Of a DNA stretch of 64,000 nt, positions 36,179 through 44,482 are shown piece by piece; position 1 is the first letter of the stretch; each line of letters begins with the position of its first letter. A program made the translations under genes and the position numbers. Under the pieces are notes generated by a model. The model saw nothing but the letters and a program-made list of their open reading frames with translations. It did no database searches and was not told where the DNA came from. The stretch is from Phycisphaerales bacterium (lineage in GTDB: Bacteria; Planctomycetota; Phycisphaerae; Phycisphaerales; SM1A02): the NCBI GenBank assembly GCA_029260575.1, contig JAJDDB010000004.1, positions 124,001 to 188,000 on the forward strand, in the 5' to 3' direction.

Positions 36179-39100
36179 ACCGGGACCGCGCGATGTCGAG
36201 CGTCAGATCGAGAACTCGGTCGATGTCCTCAAATGTCAGATCGATACCGTGTAGCTCCTTCAGATCAAACAAGTAGTCCTCCAACGCAGTCAGCATCCGA
36301 TTCTGTACATCCGCGTTGTTCGTCCAGTTGACGATTCGATGCTGCTGCACGATTTCGTCCATCGCGATGCTCGCAGTGGTGCTCGCAGCACGTGGCTCAA
36401 AGTCATCACGGTCGTAACCGGCGAACACGTCATGTAGCACTCCAAAGAACGCCTTGGCCACGTCTCTATGGCTGAGCTCGGCAGGGATGTCGTCACCCGT
36501 GCGATTGCGCACGCATTCTGCAATCTCCGCGACCTTCTTCAGATAGTCGGCATCAGATAGTCGCTGCTCCCGAAACGCTCGAATGGCGTCCTCCAGCATC
36601 TCCGAGAACCGGCGATAGAACGCGGGATCTTCCTGCATGCGGTCGTGGATCGTTCGTTTGGTGCGATGAGCGATGGTGTCGGCCTTCGAGGCCGCGGTGC
36701 CGAGCTTGTCCACTTCCTTCGCAAAGGCGTCGGCATCGAAGATGTTGACCAGTTCCGTAATCTGTTCGACCTCTCCGGTGCCCACATGTTGATCAATCAG
36801 CTTCTGAATGCGTGTCTCGTAGTCCTTGAAGTCAACTGCTTCTGCATATCGTTTGCGCACGGATGCCCGGAGCTTCAGGAAGAACCGCAGGTCGGTCTTG
36901 TACTTCTGAACCTTGGCTTCCGGCGTAGTCTCGAGGAACGCGACTGATGAAAGGGCAATTGCGAGTGTGCGCGAATAGACGCTGAGCCGCTCGTAGAACT
37001 TCTCGCGCAGTTCATCGTCGGCGAGGAGCAGCTCATATTGCTCCTCGTCCCGCTTGTTCGACACCGTCTTGAACACCTCCCAGAGATCTGAGTGGCGCTG
37101 CGAGAGTTTCTTCGCCTCGACGTCGATGTCCGTCAGAGCATGGCACAGGTCATCCAGTCCGGCCTCATCGAACTCAGCCAGTTGCCCGTAAACATCCAGA
37201 GCCTCATCCAGATTCTGCAGCACGCCGCGGTAGTCGATGATGTAGCCGAAGTCCTTTCCGTCATACAGACGATTCACCCGTGCAATCGCCTGCAGCAAGG
37301 TATGCCCCTTCAACTTGCGCGTCAGATACAGCACGGTGTTCCGAGGTGCATCGAATCCCGTAAGCAGCTTGTCGACGACAATGATGATCTCGGGATCGTC
37401 CGCGTGCTTGAATGCGCTAATGAGCTGGCGGTTGTACTCTCTCTCGCTTCCGTACTTGGCCATCATCTTCTTCCAGAAGGCCTTCACCACGTCCGCCGAT
37501 TCCTCGTGGACGTCTTCTTCCCCTTCCCGGTCATCCGGACCCGAGATGAGCACTTCGCTGCGCACCATGCCGAAGTCATCCAGGAACTTCTTGTAGAGCA
37601 GCGCTGTCGCCTTGTCCTGCGCAACGAGCTGCGCCCTGTATGGCGTGCCCTGCCAGTTCTCGCGATAATGCTCGCTCACGTCCCAGGCGATGCGCATGAC
37701 CTTCTGCTCAGCCTTGTTCAGCTGGTCGCTGGAAGTGAACTTCTTCTTCAGATCCGCTTTCTGATCCTTGCTCAGATCCTCTGTGATCCGATCGAACCAG
37801 CTGTCCACTGACTCCGTGTCGACCTTCTGATCCACGTGCCGGCCTTCGTACAACAACGGCACCACGGCCTTGTCTTTGACCGCTTGCTCGATTGTGTACG
37901 TGTCGATCAGCCCGCCGAAGCGCTCGATGGTGTTCTTGTCCTTCTTCATGACGGGCGTGCCGGTGAAGCCGATGAAGCAGGCATTCGGCATCGCCTTCTT
38001 CATCTTGGCGTGCAACTCGCCGTACTGACCGCGGTGGCTCTCGTCCACGAGGACGAAGATGTCCGGGTTATCGTCGCGCACATCGCTCTTGCTGACAGCC
38101 AGCTCGAACTTGTCGATGACTGACGTGATGATCCGGGCCTTGTTCTCGCGAAGGAGCTCGGCAAGGTGCTTACCGGTCTTTGACTGAACCGGCTGGGTCC
38201 CGCAGTGATGGAACGTCTTATAGATCTGGTCGTCGAGGTCGACACGGTCGGTGACCAGGATGATCTTGTAGTTGTCGATGCCACGTTCCAGCGCAATCGC
38301 CTCAGCCAACATGACCATTGTCAGGCTCTTTCCACTGCCCTGCGTGTGCCACACCACGCCGCCACGGCGTGTACCGTCGGTTTCGGTGCGCCGGATGCGA
38401 TCGAGGAGCTTCTTCACGCAGAAGTACTGCTGGTAGCGGGCGACCTTCTTCTCGCCGGCATCGAACAGCATGAAGCGGAATACTAGTTCCAGGAGCCGCG
38501 CGGGGCGGCACAAGGCGTACACCGCGCGATCCTGCTCAGTCACTTCACGACCGTCGCTCGCGAGGGCATCGAAGTACTCACGGACATAGTGGAATCGCTC
38601 GCCGAACAAGCGATCCTTCTGCTCATCCGAGAGCGGCGTGCGCAGCAACTCGGCAACCGATGACTCGATGTCTGTCTGTTCCTTCCACACCGACCAGAAC
38701 TTCGCCGGTGTGCCCACCGTCGCGTACTTGGCCTCGTTCTTCGAGAGTGTCAGGAGAAGCTGGGCGCAGAAGAAGAGCCGCGGTATCTGATCGCGCTGCT
38801 GGTTGCGGATCTGCTGGCTGATCGCTTGGGCGATAGGGTCTTTCAAATCAGGACGCTTACACTCGATGACGACCAGAGGAACTCCGTTGACGAAGAGAAC
38901 AATGTCAGGGCGACGGGTCTCGTTGCTACCGGCTCGTTCGACGACGAACTCCTCGGTCACGTGGAAGACATTGTTCTCCGGCGTGGTCCAGTCGATGTAG
39001 TCGAGTTGGAAGCTCTTTGTGTCACCACCGATCGACTGTTGCATGCTCTTACCGAGGCAGATTAGGTCGTAGACCCTCTCGTTGGTCAGGATCAACCCAT

Positions 39101-39374
39101 CGTCGGCCACCTCCTTGAGCGCCTGGACAGCCGACAGGATGTTCCCTTCGCTAAACGGGTACTCCTTCCCCTTGAAGCGGATGATGTTCATCTTCCGCAA
39201 CTGTTCAGTCAGCACACGTTCCAGGAGCACGCCCGCGAGACGACCGCCGCGCGCTGCAACGGCCTCAGATGGGCTGAGGTACTCGTAACCGAGCTTCTGC
39301 AGCAGTTCCAGCGCCGGCACCTGCGAGATGTGATCCTCTTTGAATGAGGGAGTGTCCATTTCACCCGTCCTCAT
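36171..39374 (-). CDS. hsdR: Type I restriction enzyme, R subunit
   Basis: HsdR is the translocating, DNA-cutting subunit of a type I R-M enzyme. In the 1067-aa protein the N-terminal nuclease has RPDIVLFVNGVPLVVIECKRPD (D...ExK, about 160-180). The SF2 motor follows with VWHTQGSGKSLTM (motif I), LVTDRVDLDDQIYK, VDESHRGQYG (a DEAH-like motif II) and FTGTPV (motif III). KLLTGFDAPRNTVLYL and QAIARVNRLYDGK are the late helicase motifs. The C-terminal 300 residues are helical and should bind HsdM. An ATG at 39359, just past the dinD stop, is an alternative start. It appears complete. Confidence 0.95.
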   Translation of the reverse strand: MRTGEMDTPSFKEDHISQVPALELLQKLGYEYLSPSEAVAARGGRLAGVLLERVLTEQLRKMNIIRFKGKEYPFSEGNILSAVQALKEVADDGLILTNERVYDLICLGKSMQQSIGGDTKSFQLDYIDWTTPENNVFHVTEEFVVERAGSNETRRPDIVLFVNGVPLVVIECKRPDLKDPIAQAISQQIRNQQRDQIPRLFFCAQLLLTLSKNEAKYATVGTPAKFWSVWKEQTDIESSVAELLRTPLSDEQKDRLFGERFHYVREYFDALASDGREVTEQDRAVYALCRPARLLELVFRFMLFDAGEKKVARYQQYFCVKKLLDRIRRTETDGTRRGGVVWHTQGSGKSLTMVMLAEAIALERGIDNYKIILVTDRVDLDDQIYKTFHHCGTQPVQSKTGKHLAELLRENKARIITSVIDKFELAVSKSDVRDDNPDIFVLVDESHRGQYGELHAKMKKAMPNACFIGFTGTPVMKKDKNTIERFGGLIDTYTIEQAVKDKAVVPLLYEGRHVDQKVDTESVDSWFDRITEDLSKDQKADLKKKFTSSDQLNKAEQKVMRIAWDVSEHYRENWQGTPYRAQLVAQDKATALLYKKFLDDFGMVRSEVLISGPDDREGEEDVHEESADVVKAFWKKMMAKYGSEREYNRQLISAFKHADDPEIIIVVDKLLTGFDAPRNTVLYLTRKLKGHTLLQAIARVNRLYDGKDFGYIIDYRGVLQNLDEALDVYGQLAEFDEAGLDDLCHALTDIDVEAKKLSQRHSDLWEVFKTVSNKRDEEQYELLLADDELREKFYERLSVYSRTLAIALSSVAFLETTPEAKVQKYKTDLRFFLKLRASVRKRYAEAVDFKDYETRIQKLIDQHVGTGEVEQITELVNIFDADAFAKEVDKLGTAASKADTIAHRTKRTIHDRMQEDPAFYRRFSEMLEDAIRAFREQRLSDADYLKKVAEIAECVRNRTGDDIPAELSHRDVAKAFFGVLHDVFAGYDRDDFEPRAASTTASIAMDEIVQQHRIVNWTNNADVQNRMLTALEDYLFDLKELHGIDLTFEDIDRVLDLTLDIARSRYA

Positions 39375-40230
39375 CGCTTGGCAGTTCCGGCAACGGCTCG
39401 GCTTGCTTGGGCAGTTTCTTCTCGTCTGACGCCAGGCGCCGTTCGATCTTCTTGATGTCCTCCGCCGGGGGCAGCTGCTCGGGCACGATGTCTCGATCCG
39501 TCAGCAGTTTCCGCACGTCGGTGTTGTTCTTCACATGCTCCCGGCTGATGGTCGACTCTGAGTGCAGATCATCTTTCTTGATGTTGAAATTCGTGATCTC
39601 GTTGGCGAAGTCCTTGGCCTTGATCGTGATGGTCGGCAGGAAGTCAGCCAGCGGGCGCGACTTGGGAATGCCGAGAGTGTCCTTCATGCTCTGGGTCGTC
39701 TTGCCGCCGAACAACGCCTGGTCGCCCTTGCTGCGGATGCGGGCGAAGCTCCGTTCGTCGCGCACGCGCTCGTAGATGATCCCCGAAAGTTCCTTCTCAG
39801 ACGCCGTGAGCTTCTTCCGGGCGCCGACCCGCTCCACATCGGCAAGCCGTTTCTCGATGACCTCCTGCCGCCGGGTCTGCACCGCGAAGTAGGTCTGGGC
39901 GAAGGCGATAGGATCCTTGGACGGGTCGCCGTTTTGGGCGATCAGGTAGCACGCGTACCGGGTCAGGGCGATGTCATCGACCTCCCGCACGGCCCCCGAG
40001 CCCAGTTCGACCATTTTCGTGACCTCAAGAAAATGGTCCGACGGCTCGTAACCGGCGGTGTGGCAAGATATTACGGCCTTGTCGATGACCTTTCGGAAGT
40101 TCTCCCACCGGGCGTACCCCAGGACTTCCTGGAGCCCCCGGGCGAGCCAGAACTCCGTGCCGGTCTCCTGACAGGTCTGGGCGATGCCCTCGAACTGTGA
40201 GTGCAGCTGGCCGACGATTTCCTTCTTCAT
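39361..40230 (-). CDS. dinD: DinD-like (DNA-damage-inducible protein D) protein
   Basis: The 289-aa protein matches the DinD family: FWLARGLQEVLGYARWENFRKVIDKA (a Bro-N-like DNA-binding unit), DHFLEVTKMVELGSGAVREVDDIALTRYACYLIAQNGDP, and the central KGDQALFGG. E. coli DinD inhibits RecA filaments and is LexA-regulated, but many homologues sit in R-M operons as here, between hsdS and hsdR. It overlaps hsdS by four bases and hsdR by up to 14. It may limit recombination at cut DNA; that is an inference. Confidence 0.88.
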   Translation of the reverse strand: MKKEIVGQLHSQFEGIAQTCQETGTEFWLARGLQEVLGYARWENFRKVIDKAVISCHTAGYEPSDHFLEVTKMVELGSGAVREVDDIALTRYACYLIAQNGDPSKDPIAFAQTYFAVQTRRQEVIEKRLADVERVGARKKLTASEKELSGIIYERVRDERSFARIRSKGDQALFGGKTTQSMKDTLGIPKSRPLADFLPTITIKAKDFANEITNFNIKKDDLHSESTISREHVKNNTDVRKLLTDRDIVPEQLPPAEDIKKIERRLASDEKKLPKQAEPLPELPSDEDG

Positions 40231-41513
40231 GATGATGGTCCTTTCTGGGAGTTCCGGGTACTTCCCGACAGCAGCCTCTGCATCAGGCCCCTCTTCAGGT
40301 CGCGCAGCGCCACCAGTTTCTTTTTGAGAGCGAACTCCTGGTCGGCAGACTTCAATACTGCGGCAATTGCCTTCTGCTCGTCTAACGGTGGAAGTGGTAT
40401 GTGGAGACCCTTGATCGCCGATTGAGGCAGGTTGTATCGGGTAGCACCCTGCGACAATCGGGCTATTGCGCGCCGTGTTCTTTCGCCACGAAGTAGGTGG
40501 CCAGCGAACTCTGGCCAGAGCGTGTCGAGTTCATCAAGCCTGAATCCGAAGCAGAAACTGTTCAAGTAGGTCTGTCGGACGTCAGCAAGAAGGACCGATG
40601 CCATTCCGACTTCGAGGCGCGTCTCCGATGATGTAGTGAAGAACATGTCGCCGTAGCGCACTTCATTCTGGGTCTCATCGGCGCCCACTCGAACGTAGTC
40701 CATTCGCCGTGGGTCGATGTAGGTGTTGTCGAAGATGTTGAGGTATGGGATGTATGGTGATCCCTGTCCAAAGTCCTCTTTCGACTTGCCAGTCAGCCCC
40801 GCGTAAGTGCTCCCGAGCGCCCCGAACCGCACGCATTCCCAATCTGCCGGGATCCACCCGCACTTCGATTCCTTGCCAACCCGGCCTCCGACAGCCGGTT
40901 CACCGAAACCCGGCAGGCGGCGTTCGCCGGTGAGCAGTTGCTGGGCGAGGCCACGCTTCAGTTCACGCTTGGCCGCGATGAGATCGGATGTCCGGCGGAT
41001 CGCCCGATCCGCATCGGCCAAGACATCGACAGTCAGTTGCTGATACTCGACAGGTGGAACGGGGATCTTCAGCCGCTTGAATTCCTCCTGCCCGAGTGTC
41101 TTGTTCCGGCCGGCGCCGCCGGGCGACGCGACGTTGAGGTCGTACTTGCCGCGGGGTGACGAGAAATACCTCCAGACATACTCCGGCAGGAGTGAGCCGT
41201 TCTTCGTCGCGTACATTGGGAATCGATGCGAAGCGATCATCCCCGCTTCGGCATCGCTGGTCATGGCGACAGCTTGTTCCCACGCAAAGATGATGTTGAA
41301 GACGAGGCAGCCGGGTTCGATCCAGAACACGCGCTTGTTGCCGATGATGGCTCCGGTGGTCTCCTTCTTGTGGAAGATGCCTTTGCAATGACTACGGATG
41401 CCGATCTCGCGGTAGATCTGGTCTGGGTCGACTTCAACGGGGCGGCGGACACGTTTGAGCAGGTCGCCGATCGGCTGCATCGACCAGCCTGGAGGTAAGA
41501 GCCGTTCGGTCAT
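40227..41513 (-). CDS. hsdS: Type I restriction enzyme, full-size S subunit
   Basis: HsdS reads the DNA target. The 428-aa protein has two target-recognition domains, each followed by a helical spacer: the first ends near VEYQQLTVDVLADADRAIRRTSDLIAAKRELKRGLAQQLLTGERRLPGF, the second near LDEQKAIAAVLKSADQEFALKKKLVALRDLKRGLMQRLLSG. The near-identical spacer wording (KRGLxQxLLxG) is typical. The ATG at 41513 overlaps the stop of the E2-SEC-C gene (ATGA) and has gaggaa upstream inside that gene, so its translation depends on the CBASS gene before it. Confidence 0.93.
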   Translation of the reverse strand: MTERLLPPGWSMQPIGDLLKRVRRPVEVDPDQIYREIGIRSHCKGIFHKKETTGAIIGNKRVFWIEPGCLVFNIIFAWEQAVAMTSDAEAGMIASHRFPMYATKNGSLLPEYVWRYFSSPRGKYDLNVASPGGAGRNKTLGQEEFKRLKIPVPPVEYQQLTVDVLADADRAIRRTSDLIAAKRELKRGLAQQLLTGERRLPGFGEPAVGGRVGKESKCGWIPADWECVRFGALGSTYAGLTGKSKEDFGQGSPYIPYLNIFDNTYIDPRRMDYVRVGADETQNEVRYGDMFFTTSSETRLEVGMASVLLADVRQTYLNSFCFGFRLDELDTLWPEFAGHLLRGERTRRAIARLSQGATRYNLPQSAIKGLHIPLPPLDEQKAIAAVLKSADQEFALKKKLVALRDLKRGLMQRLLSGSTRNSQKGPSS

Positions 41514-42268
41514 CGTCGTTTCCTCGATCGCTGCTGTTTCTGCTGGCGCCTTTGCTTCCGCTTCCACATCTTCGCCGGAAGCACATCGCGCTCCGGGAGA
41601 TCGATGTCCGCGTTCCGTGCCATCTCGATCATCGCGCGCAACTCGTGCTCGAACATCTCCGGCCAATAGTGCGGCCGCAACTCATCGAGTTTGGGGCCGT
41701 GGCAGTCCTGGAGCTTCCTGCCACTTCCACATGGACACGGACCGAGCGGGGGTGCGAAGTCATCCGCCAGGCACTTCAGGAGCTTCAACGTGGTTACGCC
41801 ACCGGTGCCAAAGTGCGCCATGTAATAGTCGAGCAGACCGGGCGTGCCATGCGCAAGATCATCGAATGGCGGGACCCCATGACCCTGTAGATAGCTGTGC
41901 CTGAAGAGGAACGGGATGACCTGATCGTTGATGAATGCGAGGAGGGTTCTGTCCTGAGCGAAGCGGCGTCGAACCTCGATCGGTGCGCCGAGGCAGAAGT
42001 TGCCCGCCTTCATGAAGTGTCCATAGTCGCGCGAGATCTTCTCTCCCGTCTCGTAGACAGTCGGGGGATCGGTGGGATAGTCATCCGGAATGCGAAGCTC
42101 GACGTCGTAGGAGTCTTCCACAGTGTGCCCATCGTGCTCAATGCGGAACCCGACCGGACCACGGACCATCAACTCGCCATCGGGGTCGAGAATCAACTCA
42201 AGGCCTGGGTGCTGCGCTTGGGCATCTGCCATGTGGGCGATCACGGTTTCGACGACTCCTTCATCCAC
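41510..42268 (-). CDS. CBASS E2-like conjugating protein with C-terminal SEC-C motif
   Basis: The N-terminal 150 residues have the pattern of prokaryotic E2 (ubiquitin-conjugating-like) domains: FRIEHDG strand, YDVELRIPDDYPTDPPTVYETG, then the putative active cysteine in AGNFCLGAP (Cys92 from the GTG start) and the late FLFRHSYLQGHGVPPFDDLAHGTPGL. In short type II CBASS an E2 without E1 or JAB partners acts on the CD-NTase. Residues about 175-191 add a SEC-C zinc motif, CPCGSGRKLQDCHG, and the end is very basic (KRKQRRQQKQQRSRKRR). The GTG at 42268 overlaps the CD-NTase stop by eight bases; a TTG at 42313 is possible. The ATGA end couples it to hsdS. I infer the role from domain and neighbours. 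Confidence 0.8.
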   Translation of the reverse strand: MDEGVVETVIAHMADAQAQHPGLELILDPDGELMVRGPVGFRIEHDGHTVEDSYDVELRIPDDYPTDPPTVYETGEKISRDYGHFMKAGNFCLGAPIEVRRRFAQDRTLLAFINDQVIPFLFRHSYLQGHGVPPFDDLAHGTPGLLDYYMAHFGTGGVTTLKLLKCLADDFAPPLGPCPCGSGRKLQDCHGPKLDELRPHYWPEMFEHELRAMIEMARNADIDLPERDVLPAKMWKRKQRRQQKQQRSRKRR

Positions 42269-43508
42269 GTGAGGCTCGGTTGCTCCATGGCTTGGCGGGG
42301 CGATCAGGCACAACGATGTCTGGCTTGGTTGGTGTGGTGTCCTTTCTCGGGACGATCACAACCGGCGCAACAGCGGCAGGATTGGTCTTGCCCGTGTTCC
42401 GACTGGCGTACTTCGCCATCGTGGCCTGGGCATCGCGCCGGCCAAACGACTCAGTTAGATAGGTGCCGATCTTCTCGAAGCCCTGGTCGGTGATCAGATG
42501 CAGATACTCGGCCTCGACAGCGTCGAGCCACTCGAAGAACAGTTCGGCCTTGCGAGGCGTTTCCTGCCACTTGTCCGCAAAGTTCTCCAGAGGATTCACC
42601 GGGTTCTCGATCCACCAGACGCCGTCGCGCCGTTCGATGTTGTTTCGCATGCCCGGTACGATCTTCATTACGGCGTCGAAAAGATCTGCCTCGTTGTCAT
42701 ACGCCTTGGCGGCGAGCGTCGTGATGATCACCGAGATGGGCTTGTCGTCATCCCCGTTGTACCGAACGTCGCGATGACGCTTGAGGATCTGAATGACGCG
42801 CTGGAGCGGTGTCCGAACTTCGAAATCCTCGATCTCCTCTACTTCCGCCCCCTTGGCCATTGCCAGCGCGCGCCGTCCTTCTTCGAGGCGGACGCGCATG
42901 CGGTCCTTGAACCAGTCTGCGTATCCCTTGGGGTTGCTCCGCGTGGGATCGTGAGCCGATTGGCCATCGGCCGGCCAGCCCGTCGTGAATTCGGGTGTGG
43001 TATTGTCAGTAATACGAATGGCGTGACTCGCACGATCATCCGGGACGCGCAGGGCGATCAGCCAGCCGAAGCCGTCGGGAACGGAGGGCAAGACATCGAG
43101 GTGGAACTTGGAGCTGTCGGCATACTGGATTGTCCAGCAGCGCCGGCCGCCGTCCCTGGGATCGATCTTCTCCTTGTAGCGGCTCTTGGGATGCTTGAGC
43201 CGCTGGCCGATCATCTCCTTGAGCTGCTGTTGCGTGACTTGGTCGGCGCTGAGCTGCAGGAGGCAAACAGCGTCCACGTCATATTCATCGTCGCCCAGCG
43301 GCCGAACTACCGTGCCCAACGCGAATGACCCCTGCGGATAGATCTGAGGGTCGAAGGCCGCGAGCTCAGAGTCGTCGTCACCGAGCCATGTGCCAACTGC
43401 GTCGTAGTGGTCCTTGGCATCCTGGTACTTCGACGGTGGCACATCGAGCGCGTCTGAGAGGTCACGGAAGATGCGGTTGAGTTCTTTTCGGTGACTCGGT
43501 TGGTTCAT
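42261..43508 (-). CDS. CBASS cyclic-oligonucleotide synthase (CD-NTase)
   Basis: CD-NTases sense infection and make a cyclic nucleotide that activates an effector. The 415-aa protein has the nucleotidyltransferase signature PQGSFALGTVVRPLGDDEYDVDAV: Gly60-Ser61, then Asp77 and Asp79 as metal ligands. The third acidic residue is in FHLDVLP (Asp138). An OAS1-like helical domain follows (VIQILKRHRDVRYN). All catalytic residues are present. The tail from about residue 365 is Pro/Lys-rich and ends ...NRASRG with a terminal glycine, the kind of C-terminus that type II CBASS conjugation acts on. It overlaps CapV-like and E2 genes at its two ends. Clade and product nucleotide cannot be told from sequence. 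Confidence 0.9.
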   Translation of the reverse strand: MNQPSHRKELNRIFRDLSDALDVPPSKYQDAKDHYDAVGTWLGDDDSELAAFDPQIYPQGSFALGTVVRPLGDDEYDVDAVCLLQLSADQVTQQQLKEMIGQRLKHPKSRYKEKIDPRDGGRRCWTIQYADSSKFHLDVLPSVPDGFGWLIALRVPDDRASHAIRITDNTTPEFTTGWPADGQSAHDPTRSNPKGYADWFKDRMRVRLEEGRRALAMAKGAEVEEIEDFEVRTPLQRVIQILKRHRDVRYNGDDDKPISVIITTLAAKAYDNEADLFDAVMKIVPGMRNNIERRDGVWWIENPVNPLENFADKWQETPRKAELFFEWLDAVEAEYLHLITDQGFEKIGTYLTESFGRRDAQATMAKYASRNTGKTNPAAVAPVVIVPRKDTTPTKPDIVVPDRPAKPWSNRASRG

Positions 43509-44482
43509 TGGTTGTCTCCGGACATGGCTAGGAAATCGGCGACCTTCGCGGCGTGGTGTGTGAAGCAGTGGTCCGCTTTGGTGATCCAGTCATTCAGTTT
43601 GCGCGTCGAGTCCATCGGAAGGGGCGTATCCGACTCGAACGTCAATCTGCAGACTCTCTGTGGAGAGAGCGGGTTCTCTCCGAGCAGCAGGCAGAGCATG
43701 TTGTGCGCGGTGTCTGCTTGAAGATTCAGGATGAGGTCAAGCAGCTTGCTGCGTTCCCACCGGGTGACGAAGCCCCATCCCTGCCAACTCCGGATGAACC
43801 GGTCCCTCCACCAACTCGTGTTCCGGTCGTAGAACGTCTTGCTCTTGCCAGTTCCGATCGAGAGAACGCGAATGTCATCCAGCGGAATGCCCATGCGATA
43901 CTTCGCGTCGATCACCGCAACGAGCGATGGATTGTTCGCCCATAGTCCGCCATCCACGAGCTGGTACTTTCCGGCAACGAGGTGTGGGTCGAAGTAGGTC
44001 GGCGCCGAACAAGACGCCAGAACCGCATCGGAGATCCTGACGTCGGGGTCGCGCACAAAGCCATCCGAATACTTCGACTTGAATACATGGACGCAACCGT
44101 TGCCGATATCAACTGATGGGAGGATGAGAGGAACGGAAACCTCACCCAATGTCGTGGTGCCGAACTCCTCCTCGAGAAGGCTACGAAGGCGTGAGCTTGA
44201 GTACCGACTCGTCAGGATCTTCAGCAGATCGAGTCGAGAGCGAAGGCGCGGCTTGAAGATCGAGTCGCCGTGCGCCGCGTAGAAGTTCGATACCTGACTG
44301 GCTGTGAGGCCAGTGGCCAGCCCCGCGGCGATGATGGAACCCGTGCTCGTGCCTGCGAACATCCCGAACCGCTCGCGCCACGCGATGGACCAAGACTCCT
44401 CCATGCGCTTCAGCAGGTGGGCCGAGAAGGCGCCCCGAAGACCACCGCCGTCGACTGCGAGGATGTAGAAGCGATCGCTCAA
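43505..44482 (-). CDS. capV: CBASS patatin-like phospholipase effector (CapV-like)
   Basis: CapV effectors degrade membrane phospholipids when they bind the CD-NTase product and so kill the infected cell. The 325-aa protein starts YILAVDGGGLRGAFSAHLLKR, giving the oxyanion hole GGGLRG (residues 12-17). The nucleophile elbow is GTSTGS (Ser46), and the catalytic aspartate is in LVDGGLWANNPSLVAV, the DGG-type patatin site. There is no signal peptide or membrane anchor. It overlaps hsdM by four bases upstream and the CD-NTase by four bases downstream. Function as a CBASS effector is inferred from these neighbours. Confidence 0.9.
   Translation of the reverse strand: MSDRFYILAVDGGGLRGAFSAHLLKRMEESWSIAWRERFGMFAGTSTGSIIAAGLATGLTASQVSNFYAAHGDSIFKPRLRSRLDLLKILTSRYSSSRLRSLLEEEFGTTTLGEVSVPLILPSVDIGNGCVHVFKSKYSDGFVRDPDVRISDAVLASCSAPTYFDPHLVAGKYQLVDGGLWANNPSLVAVIDAKYRMGIPLDDIRVLSIGTGKSKTFYDRNTSWWRDRFIRSWQGWGFVTRWERSKLLDLILNLQADTAHNMLCLLLGENPLSPQRVCRLTFESDTPLPMDSTRKLNDWITKADHCFTHHAAKVADFLAMSGDNQ

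Noticed and set aside
42268-42313. TTG start at 42313 for the E2 gene
   Set aside because: It would overlap the CD-NTase by 53 bases and adds 15 residues not needed for the fold. The GTG at 42268 gives the short overlap seen elsewhere in the operon. It remains possible.
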